Part shown: positions 38,325-47,139 of the stretch, in pieces | Layout: each line of letters begins with the position of its first letter | Position numbering within the stretch: position 1 is the stretch's first letter | Assembly: GCA_018806985.1 (NCBI GenBank) | Contig: JADANN010000202.1 | Span: 1,798,001 to 1,862,000 of the forward strand | Reading direction: 5' to 3' | Origin: Angiostrongylus vasorum | Taxonomy: Eukaryota; Nematoda; Chromadorea; Rhabditida; Metastrongylidae | DNA length: 64,000 nt | Notes under the pieces: generated by a model | Databases searched by the model: none | Seen by the model: the letters and a program-made list of their open reading frames with translations, nothing else | Told to the model about the DNA's origin: nothing | Program-made: the position numbers and the translations under genes

Positions 38325-38866
38325 AAAGGTTTAATTGACTTCTCGAGAATCAATGCAGAGCACTTTGACTGAACGAACCTGATTGAGAGAAAAACCGTTG
38401 TTGTCTCTTATGACACTTGCCATCACTTCAACAGTCACACAAGTGCTTCGACACCATATGGATCTCTTCTAGGAAATATGAGCATTATTGATCGGAAGGA
38501 ACATGAAACAAAATCGATAAGGCAAAAAGGTCTATGAAAATCAGGTTATGTTAAACCTAAGCCATGAAGAACAAAGAGAAAAGGTCTTTTCTTTTCATAA
38601 TAAGCACCACAAGCCACAGATGATGTAAACAGAATAAAAAGGACTGACAGATTCAAGAACTACGCAGTTCATTCGTACAAAAAATACTTGTAAGAAACCT
38701 AGAACACTAGTAGGGAAAACCTTATGACAACGGTAACAGGTACCCAAACTGTTAGGAGTTTGGTTATTTAAGATAACCATATTTCCAAATGCTATTTCAC
38801 AAAAATCACATGAGAGCCATGTATACGGTTTAGTTCCAAGTATTCGAAAGTGCTCATTCGACACAC
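25032..38866 (-). CDS. dpy-21: DPY-21/RSBN1-family JmjC protein (probable H4K20me2 demethylase), whole gene
   Basis: The C-terminal third carries, in order, the hallmark motifs of the RSBN1/DPY-21 family, so the identification is firm even without a search. In C. elegans, DPY-21 is a JmjC enzyme that turns H4K20me2 into H4K20me1 on X chromosomes and in the germline, as a subunit of the dosage compensation complex; mammalian RSBN1 proteins are homologues. I recover 31 exons and about 1,340 codons, against roughly 1,640 residues for the worm protein from memory. The missing part is the first exon(s) upstream of 38,866 and possibly one exon between 38,379 and 37,374. The N-terminal two thirds is low-complexity (Cys-rich, Ser-rich, proline-rich, coiled coil), as expected for this family. 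Introns hold an RTE copy, repeat C three times and SINEs. X-linked function in this species is not shown by the sequence. Confidence 0.9.
26512..26650 (-). repeat. SINE-B copy in dpy-21 intron
   Basis: Reverse copy with 'gagatatttgcaaaactt', 'ggggaacgaaagggctatt', 'ttcaccaccacacc' and a truncated head. Confidence 0.75.
28678..28870 (+). repeat. SINE-B copy in dpy-21 intron
   Basis: Complete-looking copy: 'agatagagaactagctgag' start, 'ggtgtggtggtgaatgcg', 'gcgcgttcgttccc', tail 'acgtaataccctgc'. It lies antisense to the host gene between exons 28,916 and 28,465. Confidence 0.8.
29105..29490 (-). repeat. Dispersed repeat C in dpy-21 intron
   Basis: Reverse of the 3,365-3,750 copy, from 'gtttaccgcctcatagtgg' to 'gggccgttcaagtatc'. 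It lies within the intron between exons 29,517 and 29,058, sense with the gene. Confidence 0.75.
29517..34270 (-). CDS. dpy-21: dpy-21-like gene, middle exons (proline-rich, coiled coil, low complexity)
   Basis: Exons are 34,270-34,214; 34,141-34,106; 34,020-33,965 ('[10 protein letters not shown]'); 33,061-32,808 (proline-rich, e.g. '[17 protein letters not shown]'); 32,714-32,623; 32,122-32,024 (charged coiled coil, '[17 protein letters not shown]'); 31,886-31,584; 31,523-31,425; about 31,366-31,271; 31,234-31,184; 31,090-30,527 (188 codons, acidic); 30,455-30,392; about 30,115-29,875; 29,766-29,708; 29,677-29,517. Each donor/acceptor pair was chosen so that phases chain. The starts of the 31,366 and 30,115 exons are the weakest. 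One donor (after 32,808) is GTTTGT, unusual but allowed. No enzyme domain is seen here; this is the regulatory/disordered part of the protein. Confidence 0.8.
32265..32530 (-). repeat. Dispersed repeat C, partial, in dpy-21 intron
   Basis: Shared landmarks are 'ccaggatccaccacc', 'caaatctccctatgatccac', 'ggccaagctgacctcggga' and 'tggagattatgctga'. About two thirds of the unit is present. Intron between exons 32,623 and 32,122. Confidence 0.7.
34690..35560 (-). mobile_element. RTE-type retrotransposon, second subfamily, in dpy-21 intron
   Basis: On the minus strand one reads '[12 protein letters not shown]' (RT), '[11 protein letters not shown]', the 'RRPNS..' Asn/Lys box and the C-terminal tail. 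It shares wording with the copy at 20.47-21.8 kb. It lies in the 1.57-kb intron between exons 35,842 and 34,270, in the same orientation as the gene. Confidence 0.65.
35842..38866 (-). CDS. dpy-21: dpy-21-like gene, 5' exons
   Basis: Exons are 38,866-38,688 (opens with two bases completing a codon; zinc-knuckle-like Cys pairs '[11 protein letters not shown]' and 'TCYRCHKVF'), 38,468-38,379 ('[19 protein letters not shown]'), about 37,374-37,131 ('[20 protein letters not shown]', '[15 protein letters not shown]', 'CRCRHACQC'; acceptor uncertain), 36,332-36,244 ('[17 protein letters not shown]') and 35,964-35,842 (a Ser-rich patch with a basic 'RKRRR' that could be a nuclear signal). From 37,131 onward all phases chain. 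The Cys-rich start resembles a metal-binding module, but I do not recognise it. An additional small Cys-rich exon around 37,497-37,410 is possible but does not fit the phases. Confidence 0.7.
36600..36800 (-). repeat. SINE-B copy in dpy-21 intron
   Basis: Reverse copy with 'gcagggtattacgtg', 'gagatatttacaaaacaccgga', 'ctgcggcgtggaacaaatgcgctgtt' split by mutations, and 'ggcgttcaccaccacc'. It lies in the 5' intron region between exons 37,131 and 36,332. Confidence 0.75.
37820..38200 (-). repeat. Dispersed repeat C in dpy-21 5' intron
   Basis: From 'gcccctcatcgtggc' through 'caccctctgatccacagg' to 'gggccacccaagtatc'. Same orientation as the two other intronic copies. Confidence 0.75.
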
Positions 38867-39319
38867 CTATCCTTTTACGACATGGCAGACGCCCAGCTCA
38901 ACGTAGAACGACAGAAATGAGCAAGTCTCAGATATACCAGATCATTTGCGAAAGCACAATCCAAAAAATCTGGACCAAGAATGAACCACGGAGACGACAC
39001 AGGCCAGAGTTGCCGACGAATGACGTCATGCCCCGATACGTGCCAAATCGAACCGCTACGTAGCCGCGTGCGAGCTGAGACGGGTCCCGCGTGGAGAACG
39101 TAGGCGGCAACTCAAAAATTGGCATCTACCAATATCGTATCTCTTATTCGAAGTAGGTATTGTATTGTGCTTCTTTGTTCCTTCCTTGAATCACTTCTTC
39201 CCGAAGTCTCTGTTTGTCTGTACGAGATCTGAAGATGGCCTTTCAGTAAGGAAGGGTGCTGCAGGGGATTCGTCGTGGTCCAGATTTGCTTTAGGGACAA
39301 AAACTTCGTTCAGACTCGA
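38867..39319. promoter_or_regulatory. Divergent upstream region of dpy-21-like and SET genes, with CRE/ATF site
   Basis: The 5'-most recognised exon of the minus-strand gene and the SET start codon are 454 bp apart. Inside is a GC-rich stretch (about 38,990-39,110) that stands out from the AT-rich flanks, with a palindromic TGACGTCA at 39,021-39,028. The missing first exon of the dpy-21-like gene may also lie here: an open frame from an ATG at 39,125 runs 65 codons on the minus strand. Promoter activity is inferred. Confidence 0.45.
39311..39313 (+). promoter_or_regulatory. Probable spliced-leader trans-splice acceptor of the SET gene
   Basis: TTCGTTCAG ends at 39,313, six bases before the ATG at 39,320. 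There is no in-frame upstream coding exon. Acceptors this close to the start codon are typical for nematode SL trans-splicing. Confidence 0.5.
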
Positions 39320-42300
39320 ATGTCAACTGGTGAGCCAGCGACAAAAAAATCGAAGACGGAGGCGTTGCCGGAGCACCTGAGTGGAATTCCCGAAGAGACG
39401 AAGAAGGTTCTGATCGAGATCGATACGGTACAGAATGAGATCGATAGTCTTAATGAAAAGGCATCGGAAGAAATTCTGAAGGTTTGCGTAGAGAAGTTAC
39501 TTTTTCCCTTCTTTTAGTAGGGTTTGTTTCCTAGGTCAAAGCTTAGGCCCCAGGAACTATTAGGTTCATATTACTTCATACTACTACCGTAGCATATTTG
39601 TCTACGTTATTGAACTTACACGAGATTGTTGTATAGCTTTTATTCGACTTTGGGCGGTTTTCCGCTTAAGAAGATTCGACTCGATGCGAATACGAAGACC
39701 CACAACGGGAGGACGAATGACTGTGGACCATCGACTCGGATCATCGGCTCTAAAGAAGGCTAAGACGTCGAAATGATAGGGGGATAAGGGTTATGTTACG
39801 ACCTCATGTAAGCTAAACAGTCCAAACGAACACATTGATTATTTATGCCGAAGTTAAGTGAAAGTCGATCTAATAGTGTTACTGTAGTATTTAGAGGAAC
39901 CTTTTCAAAATGCAAAACATTGTACTGCAAAGCTGGGAGTCTCCAACTATTTTAATGTGCCATCGCCATCTTGGTCTGCTGTCGTCTTAGCTTGCTAAAC
40001 AGAAGCCATATTTAGATGTGTAACCCTTTTTCATTGGGTTTGAATACCTTTTCTTTGTGGTTCTCTAGTTCTGTATTCCATATTAGACTTCAAAAGGGAA
40101 ACTTTTGCTTTTTATAAAGATTGGGAAAACTATATGTAGGATTCTATTAATACTGTAAGAAAGTGAATTCAAAAACAACGATGTAGCCTATAGAGTTGCT
40201 GGGAACTCTCTAATGATCGTGAGAGATATGTGGTGGCAAAGTTTCTAAACCTAATATGAAGACGATGAAGATTGAAAGTCCAGTAATCATAGTTAATAAA
40301 AGCACCAAGGTAGAAGCCCTGCTATAGCTAAACTGTTCCTTTGAATAATGTAGTATTGTCGTAATGACTAACCGTTAGCAGGAAAATTTAAGTGGATACA
40401 AAGATTGTGACAGGTAACAAATTAGTACCACTTTTTTAATCTAAAAAAAACCCTGTGGTTCATCCTATGACGCTTTTGCTGTGGTCGACATCTTGTTTGA
40501 AAAACTTATTTCGAGGTCGAGCAAAAGTATAATCTCCTTCGTCGGCCTCAATATGAGAAGCGATGTGAGATGATAAAAAAGATTCCGAACTTCTGGTGCA
40601 CAGCGGTTGGTTCTTTAGATATCTTGAAGATTAGTCATTCCTAGGTTTCTTTGGTTTTTTCTCTTTTTCTTTTTAACTTGCAAATTGATGGACGTGTTAT
40701 TCTCGTTAATAAATGCTTCTTGAACAGTTTCGTTCAGTGACTGTTTAGGGGATTACATGTTAATCTTTCAGTTCCTCAACCATCCTCAACTTTCGTCTAT
40801 TATCGATGAGAGCGAAGAGCAAGCCTTAGCACATCTTAGCAACATTGAGGTTCGGTGAACATGTTTCTAAAATGTTCCTTCTTGTAAACACCAATTTTAA
40901 ATTTTCTTACCTAACATTTTCCTACTTTTTCTTTAGGTTGATGAGTTTGATGACATTAAGAGTGGTTTCCGCATACGTTTCTTTTTCACCCCAAATGATT
41001 TTTTTGAAAATGAAAAGATCGAAAAGGAGTACAATCTTGGTGACAATCCATCAACCACTGGCACGACAATACGGTGGAAGGAAGGGAAAAGTTTAGGAAA
41101 GGTAACGATATAGCTAATGGCTCATATTTTATTACTGGTGACACTGGTAGATAGAGAATTAGCAAAGAGAAAGGCGAAACTAACGACACGCATGGTGTGG
41201 TGGTGAACGCTTCCCGAAAGCCTCTGAGAAGGTTTATAGCGCGTTCGTTCGCCACCGCAGGCATCTGCCGTCCAGTGTTTTGCAAATATCTTAGCATCAT
41301 TGTGGTTGTATCACACATAATACCCTGGGGTGAGGAATTGTAATGGGCAGTGAGTAGAAAGTTGACATTGCTTGCATTTTATTTCGTAAAACTCTTCCGT
41401 ACCCTTTCCCTAGGTTGACTGTTGTTATATTCTTACATAGTGAAGCAATCTTTTTTTTTATAGAAAGGCGACTCTTCATCTCCACTTTCGTTCTTTGAAT
41501 GGCTGTCAGAGAATGTGGATCCAGCACACGACGATATCGCTGAGGTTGTGTTGTTCACGGTGAATTTTCTTCCCAGCATTTTCAACTAGTGTGTCTGTTT
41601 GATGTCTAGGTAATAAAAGACGACATGTGGCCAAACCCACTGCAGTACTATCTTTTGCCTGAAATGGAAGAAACTGGTGATGACTTTGAAGAGCTTATAG
41701 AAGATGAAGAAGGTCTCGAAGAGGTATGGGTACCACTTCTTTCGCCCAAAATATAGTTCTCAGACTATGGTTTGGTATTAGTTATAAATTTCACCACCAT
41801 TTTTCCATGCTCTTCAAAATTATTCAGTGATGAAAACTATAGTTATTGTAAATATTTGAGCTATTAAATGTTTCAGTATTTGTTCAATAAGTTGATTTCT
41901 GTAGGTGTCCATTCTCCAAGCTTGTTAGTTGCTTTTGCATTGTACGTGTAAATTCAACTTAACATTTGGTTTTATTTCAACAGCTGTGTATGGATGTGAT
42001 TAAATGACAGTGACCTAAGTAATACCTGCATTTAGGAAGTGCTGTTGTATACATATGTACATGTATATACGTATGTGCACATATATATACATATATTTAG
42101 AGGCTAAATAGCCTACGATGCATACCACGAGGTCCTTAGTTCGATCGCTTCCCTAGCGTTAAGCAAGTCTTCCATCCCTTTGGGTCGGAAAATTGGTACC
42201 GAACTTGCATGGGATAAAACAGCACGGAGTTTGTAGGCCACAATTCACTGTATAGGCCAGATATTCATTCAGTCACCTCTAACGATGCCTTACCACCTTG

Positions 42301-43827
42301 AGTGCATGGCCCCTTAGGGTTTCGTCAACTGTCAACGCTTATCCTTTGTCTTTTATCCTTTTAAATGACCTCATATCATATGTCATATGACCTCGGTTTT
42401 CCTATGCATTATCATGTTTCTGAAGAGCACCTTTGAAGCGAAGAATGTTTGAAGGTTTTAACGGTGCACGAAAAGTAGCATGTATTCGAGCCCATCGAAA
42501 GTTTCAACCTATGAGTTCTCTGTACTTTTACTTCTGGATGACAATTAGGTCCATTTGGTAAACTAATGTTTTTGTGACGACGAGTTTGATTGACGGTTCT
42601 CTGAACACCATGAAGTAATGTGCCTTGACCACCTAATATAGTTAGTATGAATTTTGCATCAAAGACTCTCTTTATATTTATTTATAAGTCTTTCTATTTT
42701 TCCCACTTTTTGGGTCCATATATGACGCACTGGCCACGACACATAGTTTTATCTGACTACTGCTTTGGCGGATGTTTAATTTTTCGTCCTATATGCGATG
42801 AGTTATAAGTGACCCATGCCTTCCAAAGCGCTCCTAGTTCGTGAATTATATACAACTCATTTAGCAACCACCCTTCTATTTCTCTGTCGGCACAAAGGCA
42901 ATAGTGGCAGGATTCATGCTCTCATTCTTCTATCCTCCTCATATGTGTTACTCTCGCAATCTGTACTTTCCTCATTAGCAATAATTCACGCTGTACTTTC
43001 TCTATGTGAGCTCAGATTAAACGATCAGAGTTTTCTGAAAAACGATGTTTTTGTAGAGCTGTAGAAGTCTTGTAAGTTATTAAGCGTAGAGAATAGGTTT
43101 TCTTGATCGACGTCCGCCACAGCATTGGAGTTGGATAGGCTATCGAGTGAATACAAACCTCGTAGCAGAAAGGCTCTGTGCGCCAAATTAAACACCCAAA
43201 AGAAAATGAGATGTGTAGTACTCGTGCTAACAGCAGTGGTAATCCTATGACTGATATGACGGTTATCCTACAATAGCGGACGTAGATGAGTAGGGTCAAC
43301 TTCCAGAGCGATCACTGGAAAAGTGCATTGATCTGATACTGTTGATCTTAGTCACATTTGAGCTCAGTATTCTAGCTGAACCACGGCCCTTGGAAGAACT
43401 GTTCCTTGACTTTTCATTCCATCAAGACGAGAATGCAAGGTGTCTGGTTAAGTGTCTAACGAATGCGGAGCTATAAAGATTGCAGGTCTTTTGTGGGAAG
43501 CATTCGAAATTGTTTTCGCTGAGAACGATTCATCTTTTTTAGTGCAATTCTTCCAGGGTTTGGCAAGAAAGAGGTGATTAATTTTGCTAAAGGTACAGAT
43601 TTACTGCAGATGAGCTTGCTTGATCTATCGTTTTATGTCAAAATTTGGATTAGCTGTGTGACGCCTCTTTTATGCTACCCTGCTGTACCCGTTCAAACAT
43701 TCTTGTCACTTCGAAAATGCTCCCGCCTTTTATGTTTCTCTCTAATGTACTTCTTTGATCTTTATGTCTAGTGTTGTTTCAGGTAGATGACGAAGGTGGC
43801 TCAGATGGCGAAGAAAACGACGCCTGA
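39320..43827 (+). CDS. spr-2: SET/TAF-I (SPR-2-like) NAP-family histone chaperone, seven exons
   Basis: Exons are 39,320-39,481; 40,516-40,605; 40,772-40,849; 40,937-41,101; 41,464-41,544; 41,610-41,723; 43,783-43,827, all phase 0, giving 244 residues ending in TGA. It starts [15 protein letters not shown]. The dimerisation helix is clear ('[18 protein letters not shown]'), followed by the earmuff fold motifs 'IPNFWCTA', '[12 protein letters not shown]', '[17 protein letters not shown]', '[11 protein letters not shown]' and '[17 protein letters not shown]', and a short acidic tail. SET proteins bind histones H3/H4, inhibit PP2A and block histone acetylation; the C. elegans homologue spr-2 was found as a suppressor of presenilin mutants. 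The acidic tail is much shorter than in human SET. An upstream in-frame ATG at 39,275 is less likely, because the homology starts at 39,320 and a splice acceptor lies between. Confidence 0.95.
39650..39840 (+). mobile_element. Decayed PLE terminus in SET intron 1
   Basis: It ends in 'ctctaaagaaggctaagacgtcgaaatgat', a damaged hammerhead-like core (CTAAAGA, GTCGAAA) at about 39,747-39,776, preceded by terminus-like sequence. Confidence 0.45.
41137..41360 (+). repeat. SINE-B copy in SET intron 4
   Basis: 'ggtagatagagaattagc', 'catggtgtggtggtgaacgc', 'gcgcgttcgttcgcc', 'gttttgcaaatatcttagc', 'cataataccctggggtg'. It makes up most of the 362-bp intron. Confidence 0.85.
42095..42360 (-). repeat. 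SINE-A copy in SET intron 6
   Basis: Reverse copy: 'ggtaccgaacttgca', 'gccagatattcattcagtcacc' in two parts, 'cctctaacgatgcctta', 'gagtgcatggc'. A TATG/TA-rich tract (about 42,050-42,110) sits at its end. Confidence 0.65.
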
Positions 43828-44135
43828 GTCTTTGTGTAATACACATAATTTTATATCTACACCGCTGTCTTTGGAATTTCATCACTCCGTGGTTGTTTTG
43901 TTTGTTTCACGATATTGTTGGCTCTAAATCCGGTTTTGTTACTGTCGCGTTTACTATCCGGATTTGAGGCTTGGAAGAGCATAGGATCATGTTAGTCTGT
44001 TAAATATAACTGGTTTCATTGTTAACGGATACAATCCATGCATGGGATTTTGATACTCATGAGATGGATGTTATAGGCCATTAGGCTGATTTTCCTGTCC
44101 CCACAAACTAATTTTGGGCTGTGTCTCGTATCCTG

Positions 44136-44141
44136 AATAAA
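44136..44141 (+). terminator. Poly(A) signal AATAAA of the SET gene
   Basis: First canonical AATAAA downstream of the stop at 43,827, followed by a T-rich stretch. It gives a 3' UTR of about 320 bases. Confidence 0.55.
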
Positions 44142-44964
44142 TTTTTTCGCTTTTATCTCGTTTGTTCCCTGGAAACGCTGTGTGAAATCTCTGAGGTCGT
44201 GTTATCCAACAGTCTTTGTTAGCTCTAAAATGAGGCGTTTATAAAGTATTACTTCAATTTTGAATTTGTTCGCAATCAGAATTTCGGGAAACGTTGAAAC
44301 AGAATTTGAATTTTCGATATTCGCGCGCAATTGCGGCGGCCACGAACATTCAACGATCCGTGTGGCACATGGTCACGCCCTGCTGGACCAAACCCCACTT
44401 GTTCAATTGCTTTCGCGTTCGACATACAAGTCTTGACGCAGAGAAAGTCCACGGAAAGTGTCAGCGGCTCTAGAAAGTAAGAAATTCGTCACGGTGAGAA
44501 AAAGGAACTATGTCTTACAAGCTAAGATCTGTATAGTCTGAATGTCTTCCACTCATTTAATGATGTTCACTACGAACAGACATTTTGGTGTAAAGTAGTA
44601 AGAGACCATAGCTTTTGTATCGCATGGCTCCATAAAAAGCTACCTTGCGATGAATATAGATATCAAAGTAATGACTAAATGACTCTAAAGACCAAACAGT
44701 CCCCCCTTGTTCCATTCTCGTTTGAGGAATTCACTCAGTTTCCGTTTACTTCCACTGCGTTTCGTGTTTTAAGACTTAGCAACTGTTGCTTGTTTTCTGG
44801 TAATTTCCGAAATTTTTATAAATGGAGTAGTTCAAGAGGATCAGAAATTGATGAAGTCCTAGGAGAGGTTTTATTCGATCGCTCTTAGGTTACAAGCAAT
44901 TTTCCTGATATGTCCTGTCGATTTCCAAAACTGTGTTAAGTTCTTGTCAAAAATAGAGACAAAA

Positions 44965-45118
44965 TCGGTATCAGCTGAGAGAAAGGCAGAACGAAGGACG
45001 CGCATGGTGTGGAGCTGAGCGCGTGAGCCCTCAGAAAGGGTGATAGCGAGTTCGATCGCCACCGCCGACACCTACCGTTCGGAGTTTTGCAAGTGTTTCA
45101 ACATCATTGTGGTTGAAA
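44965..45118 (+). repeat. SINE-B copy
   Basis: 'gctgagagaaaggc', 'cgcatggtgtgg', 'gcgcgtgagccctc', 'tcgccaccgccgacacct', 'gttttgcaagtgtttcaac'. Confidence 0.8.
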
Positions 45119-45119
45119 G

Positions 45120-46340
45120 GGGTATTTTTGCCACGAGCGGCAGATATCAATGTGGGACATGTGTGGGAGACACCAACACCCCCTCCTTGTCCCACCAATT
45201 CCCGACTGTTTAATTTCTTCATTCTGAGATTGGGCAAGTAAAAGCGAAAAAATACGCTTTATGTACTCGAAAGGAAAAAGGTAAGAATTCTGTCTTCGTA
45301 AAGGAAGATAACTAGTGTTTTACAGCAAAGATCTGTAAGTTGTAACGATACTAATTTCAATCATCAGGGTTCACCAGTAGCTGAAATATCGTTTTTCAGA
45401 GTTTCACAGTTCAGAGTAATTATTTTTGGACATGTGGGCATTGAAACCAACGCCTCTCGTCCGTTGTGTGCTTTTGATGCCTATTGTCAGTCTCACTCTG
45501 TCTACGAACTCTGTGCATTCAAAACAGTACGTAGAATAAAGTGCTTGAAATGTTGAACATGTATTTTGCCATTGAACTTCACCTGAGAACGTTTGATCTG
45601 AGAATCCTGACGTATAGATGCTATTGCATGAACTAATAAGAAGTTGAAAATAAAACCGCCACTACAAAACCTGCATTAGGGCGGGGCAAAGCGTCATGTG
45701 TAGAACAACGTTTATTGTGCAACTACTTTGACGTGGTGTGGTTCTAACTGTGCCTAAAATATGTCCATTAGTTGATGAAAATCCTCATCTTTAGGATTAG
45801 TTCGATTCATAGTAATTGCTTAAAAAGAAAAGAGCAAATAAAAAGTAAAGTAGAGAGAGCAAATAACTTAAGAATATACAAAGAGAGAGAAGAAATGATA
45901 CGAGGATAAGAAAGAGTTGAGAGCAAGTTTACGTAGATCTGGAGACGATACTCGCCAGTAAAACACATTTCATTTTATTCTTATTTTGTCAAAAAAACCA
46001 ACACACTTTCAGGGTTTCAGAAATTCTCATGCCTAATTTCTTTCTAAGAAGACTCCCTTCCTCACTAAAATTTTTTTTCCGTTTCTTAATGTTGTGCGAT
46101 TCGCCGTATAAAATAAAAAAAAGTCATCGTCATCCATGGAGGTCTCCCAACTTTTACGTGTGGCTTTGGCTGTTGCTTTAAGACTTTCATTTCTTCTTTA
46201 ATGTCTCAGAATGCTAGTCGAGTCAATTCTCCCTGGAGTCCCGAAATAGTCGGGCTAGAGCGTTCCCATTTGGATTGCAGAGTGTGATTTTTTTCCCGGA
46301 CCAATTCGCTACCAATTTCCCGACCTTGGCGGTATTTGAG
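45120..46340. other. Intergenic, no recognisable gene
   Basis: AT-rich sequence with short open frames only and no splice-supported exons. Confidence 0.4.
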
Positions 46341-46344
46341 ATTT

Positions 46345-46420
46345 GGTGAGGCCGGAGCGGGATCGAACCAGCGCCGTGCTCGTGATGAGCGGCATTATTA
46401 CCATTGTACTACCCGTCCCC
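46345..46420 (-). pseudogene. tRNA-like sequence, probably pseudo-tRNA
   Basis: A 76-base unit on the minus strand has an A-box-like 'TAGTACAATGGTAAT', a strong B-box GGTTCGATCCC and acceptor-like ends (GGGGACG pairing six of seven with CGGCCTC). The anticodon arm does not form a proper 5-bp stem with a 7-base loop, and the T-stem has mismatches. It is unlike the SINE heads in this window. More likely a pseudogene than a working tRNA. Confidence 0.5.
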
Positions 46421-46974
46421 TCATTAAATTCATAGCATGCATATTTATGTTAATATAATAAAGCAATTAACTTGAAATAGAGATGTACTTTGTGTTTCTA
46501 TAGTTTGACGGCTTAAACTAAAAATCATAAAGTATTCATTTGTATAAAGTCCATGGACAGATATTCATCTGCTTCGTGCTTTCCTCCATAGGAATAGGTA
46601 GAACTTACACAGTCTGCTCAAGGAAGATTTCCTGTTTCTAGTTTATCTGCTCCTCCCTGGAATGGAACGACATGATTAGCTTCTGAGTGATAGTGACGCA
46701 ACGAATTGTATTTTAGGAAAATAAGATAAAAAAAAGAAAAATTAAAAATTAAGATGAAATAAATTCTCCTTTCTTTACCACATTTTCGACGTTTAGAAGA
46801 CAAGACTTGATTGAAAATTACAGTATGGGAGGGATGACTTGTGTCTTGGAGAAGTCAAAGACTAAACATAATCTCCTTTTTTTTGTTCCATAATGATTTT
46901 TCGAATATTCTTAAAATGAAGTGGGAGCTCCACTTCAGAAACTTCACATAGTGTAAAGTTTAATTTATTGGCTA

Positions 46975-47130
46975 GTCTTTTTTCATGGCAGGGTATTAAG
47001 TGTAATGCAAGGACAAGAATGGTGAGACATGAGCAAAACTCGGAACCTCAGCCGGGCTTCGAACCAACGATTACCACATGGACCGAAGTCCTTGCCTTGC
47101 CTTTCCCTCAGCCAGTATTTTGCGCTATCG
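46975..47130 (-). repeat. SINE-B-like copy with another tRNA-like head
   Basis: The tail elements 'catggcagggtattaag' and 'gagcaaaactcgg' are followed by 'gcttcgaaccaacgattacc' and 'gccttgcctttccctcagcc'. The B-box region differs from both the main SINE-B head and the 8.2-kb variant. Confidence 0.5.
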
Positions 47131-47139
47131 GTGCTATAC

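Noticed and set aside
38928..39125. 65-codon minus-strand frame starting MPIFELPPTF as first exon of the dpy-21-like gene
   Set aside because: It is placed correctly and several donors could join it in phase, but none is compelling and the sequence equally fits a GC-rich promoter. It was left as a possibility in the promoter entry.
46345..46420. Functional tRNA gene
   Set aside because: The B-box and acceptor ends are good, but the anticodon arm cannot form a standard stem-loop.
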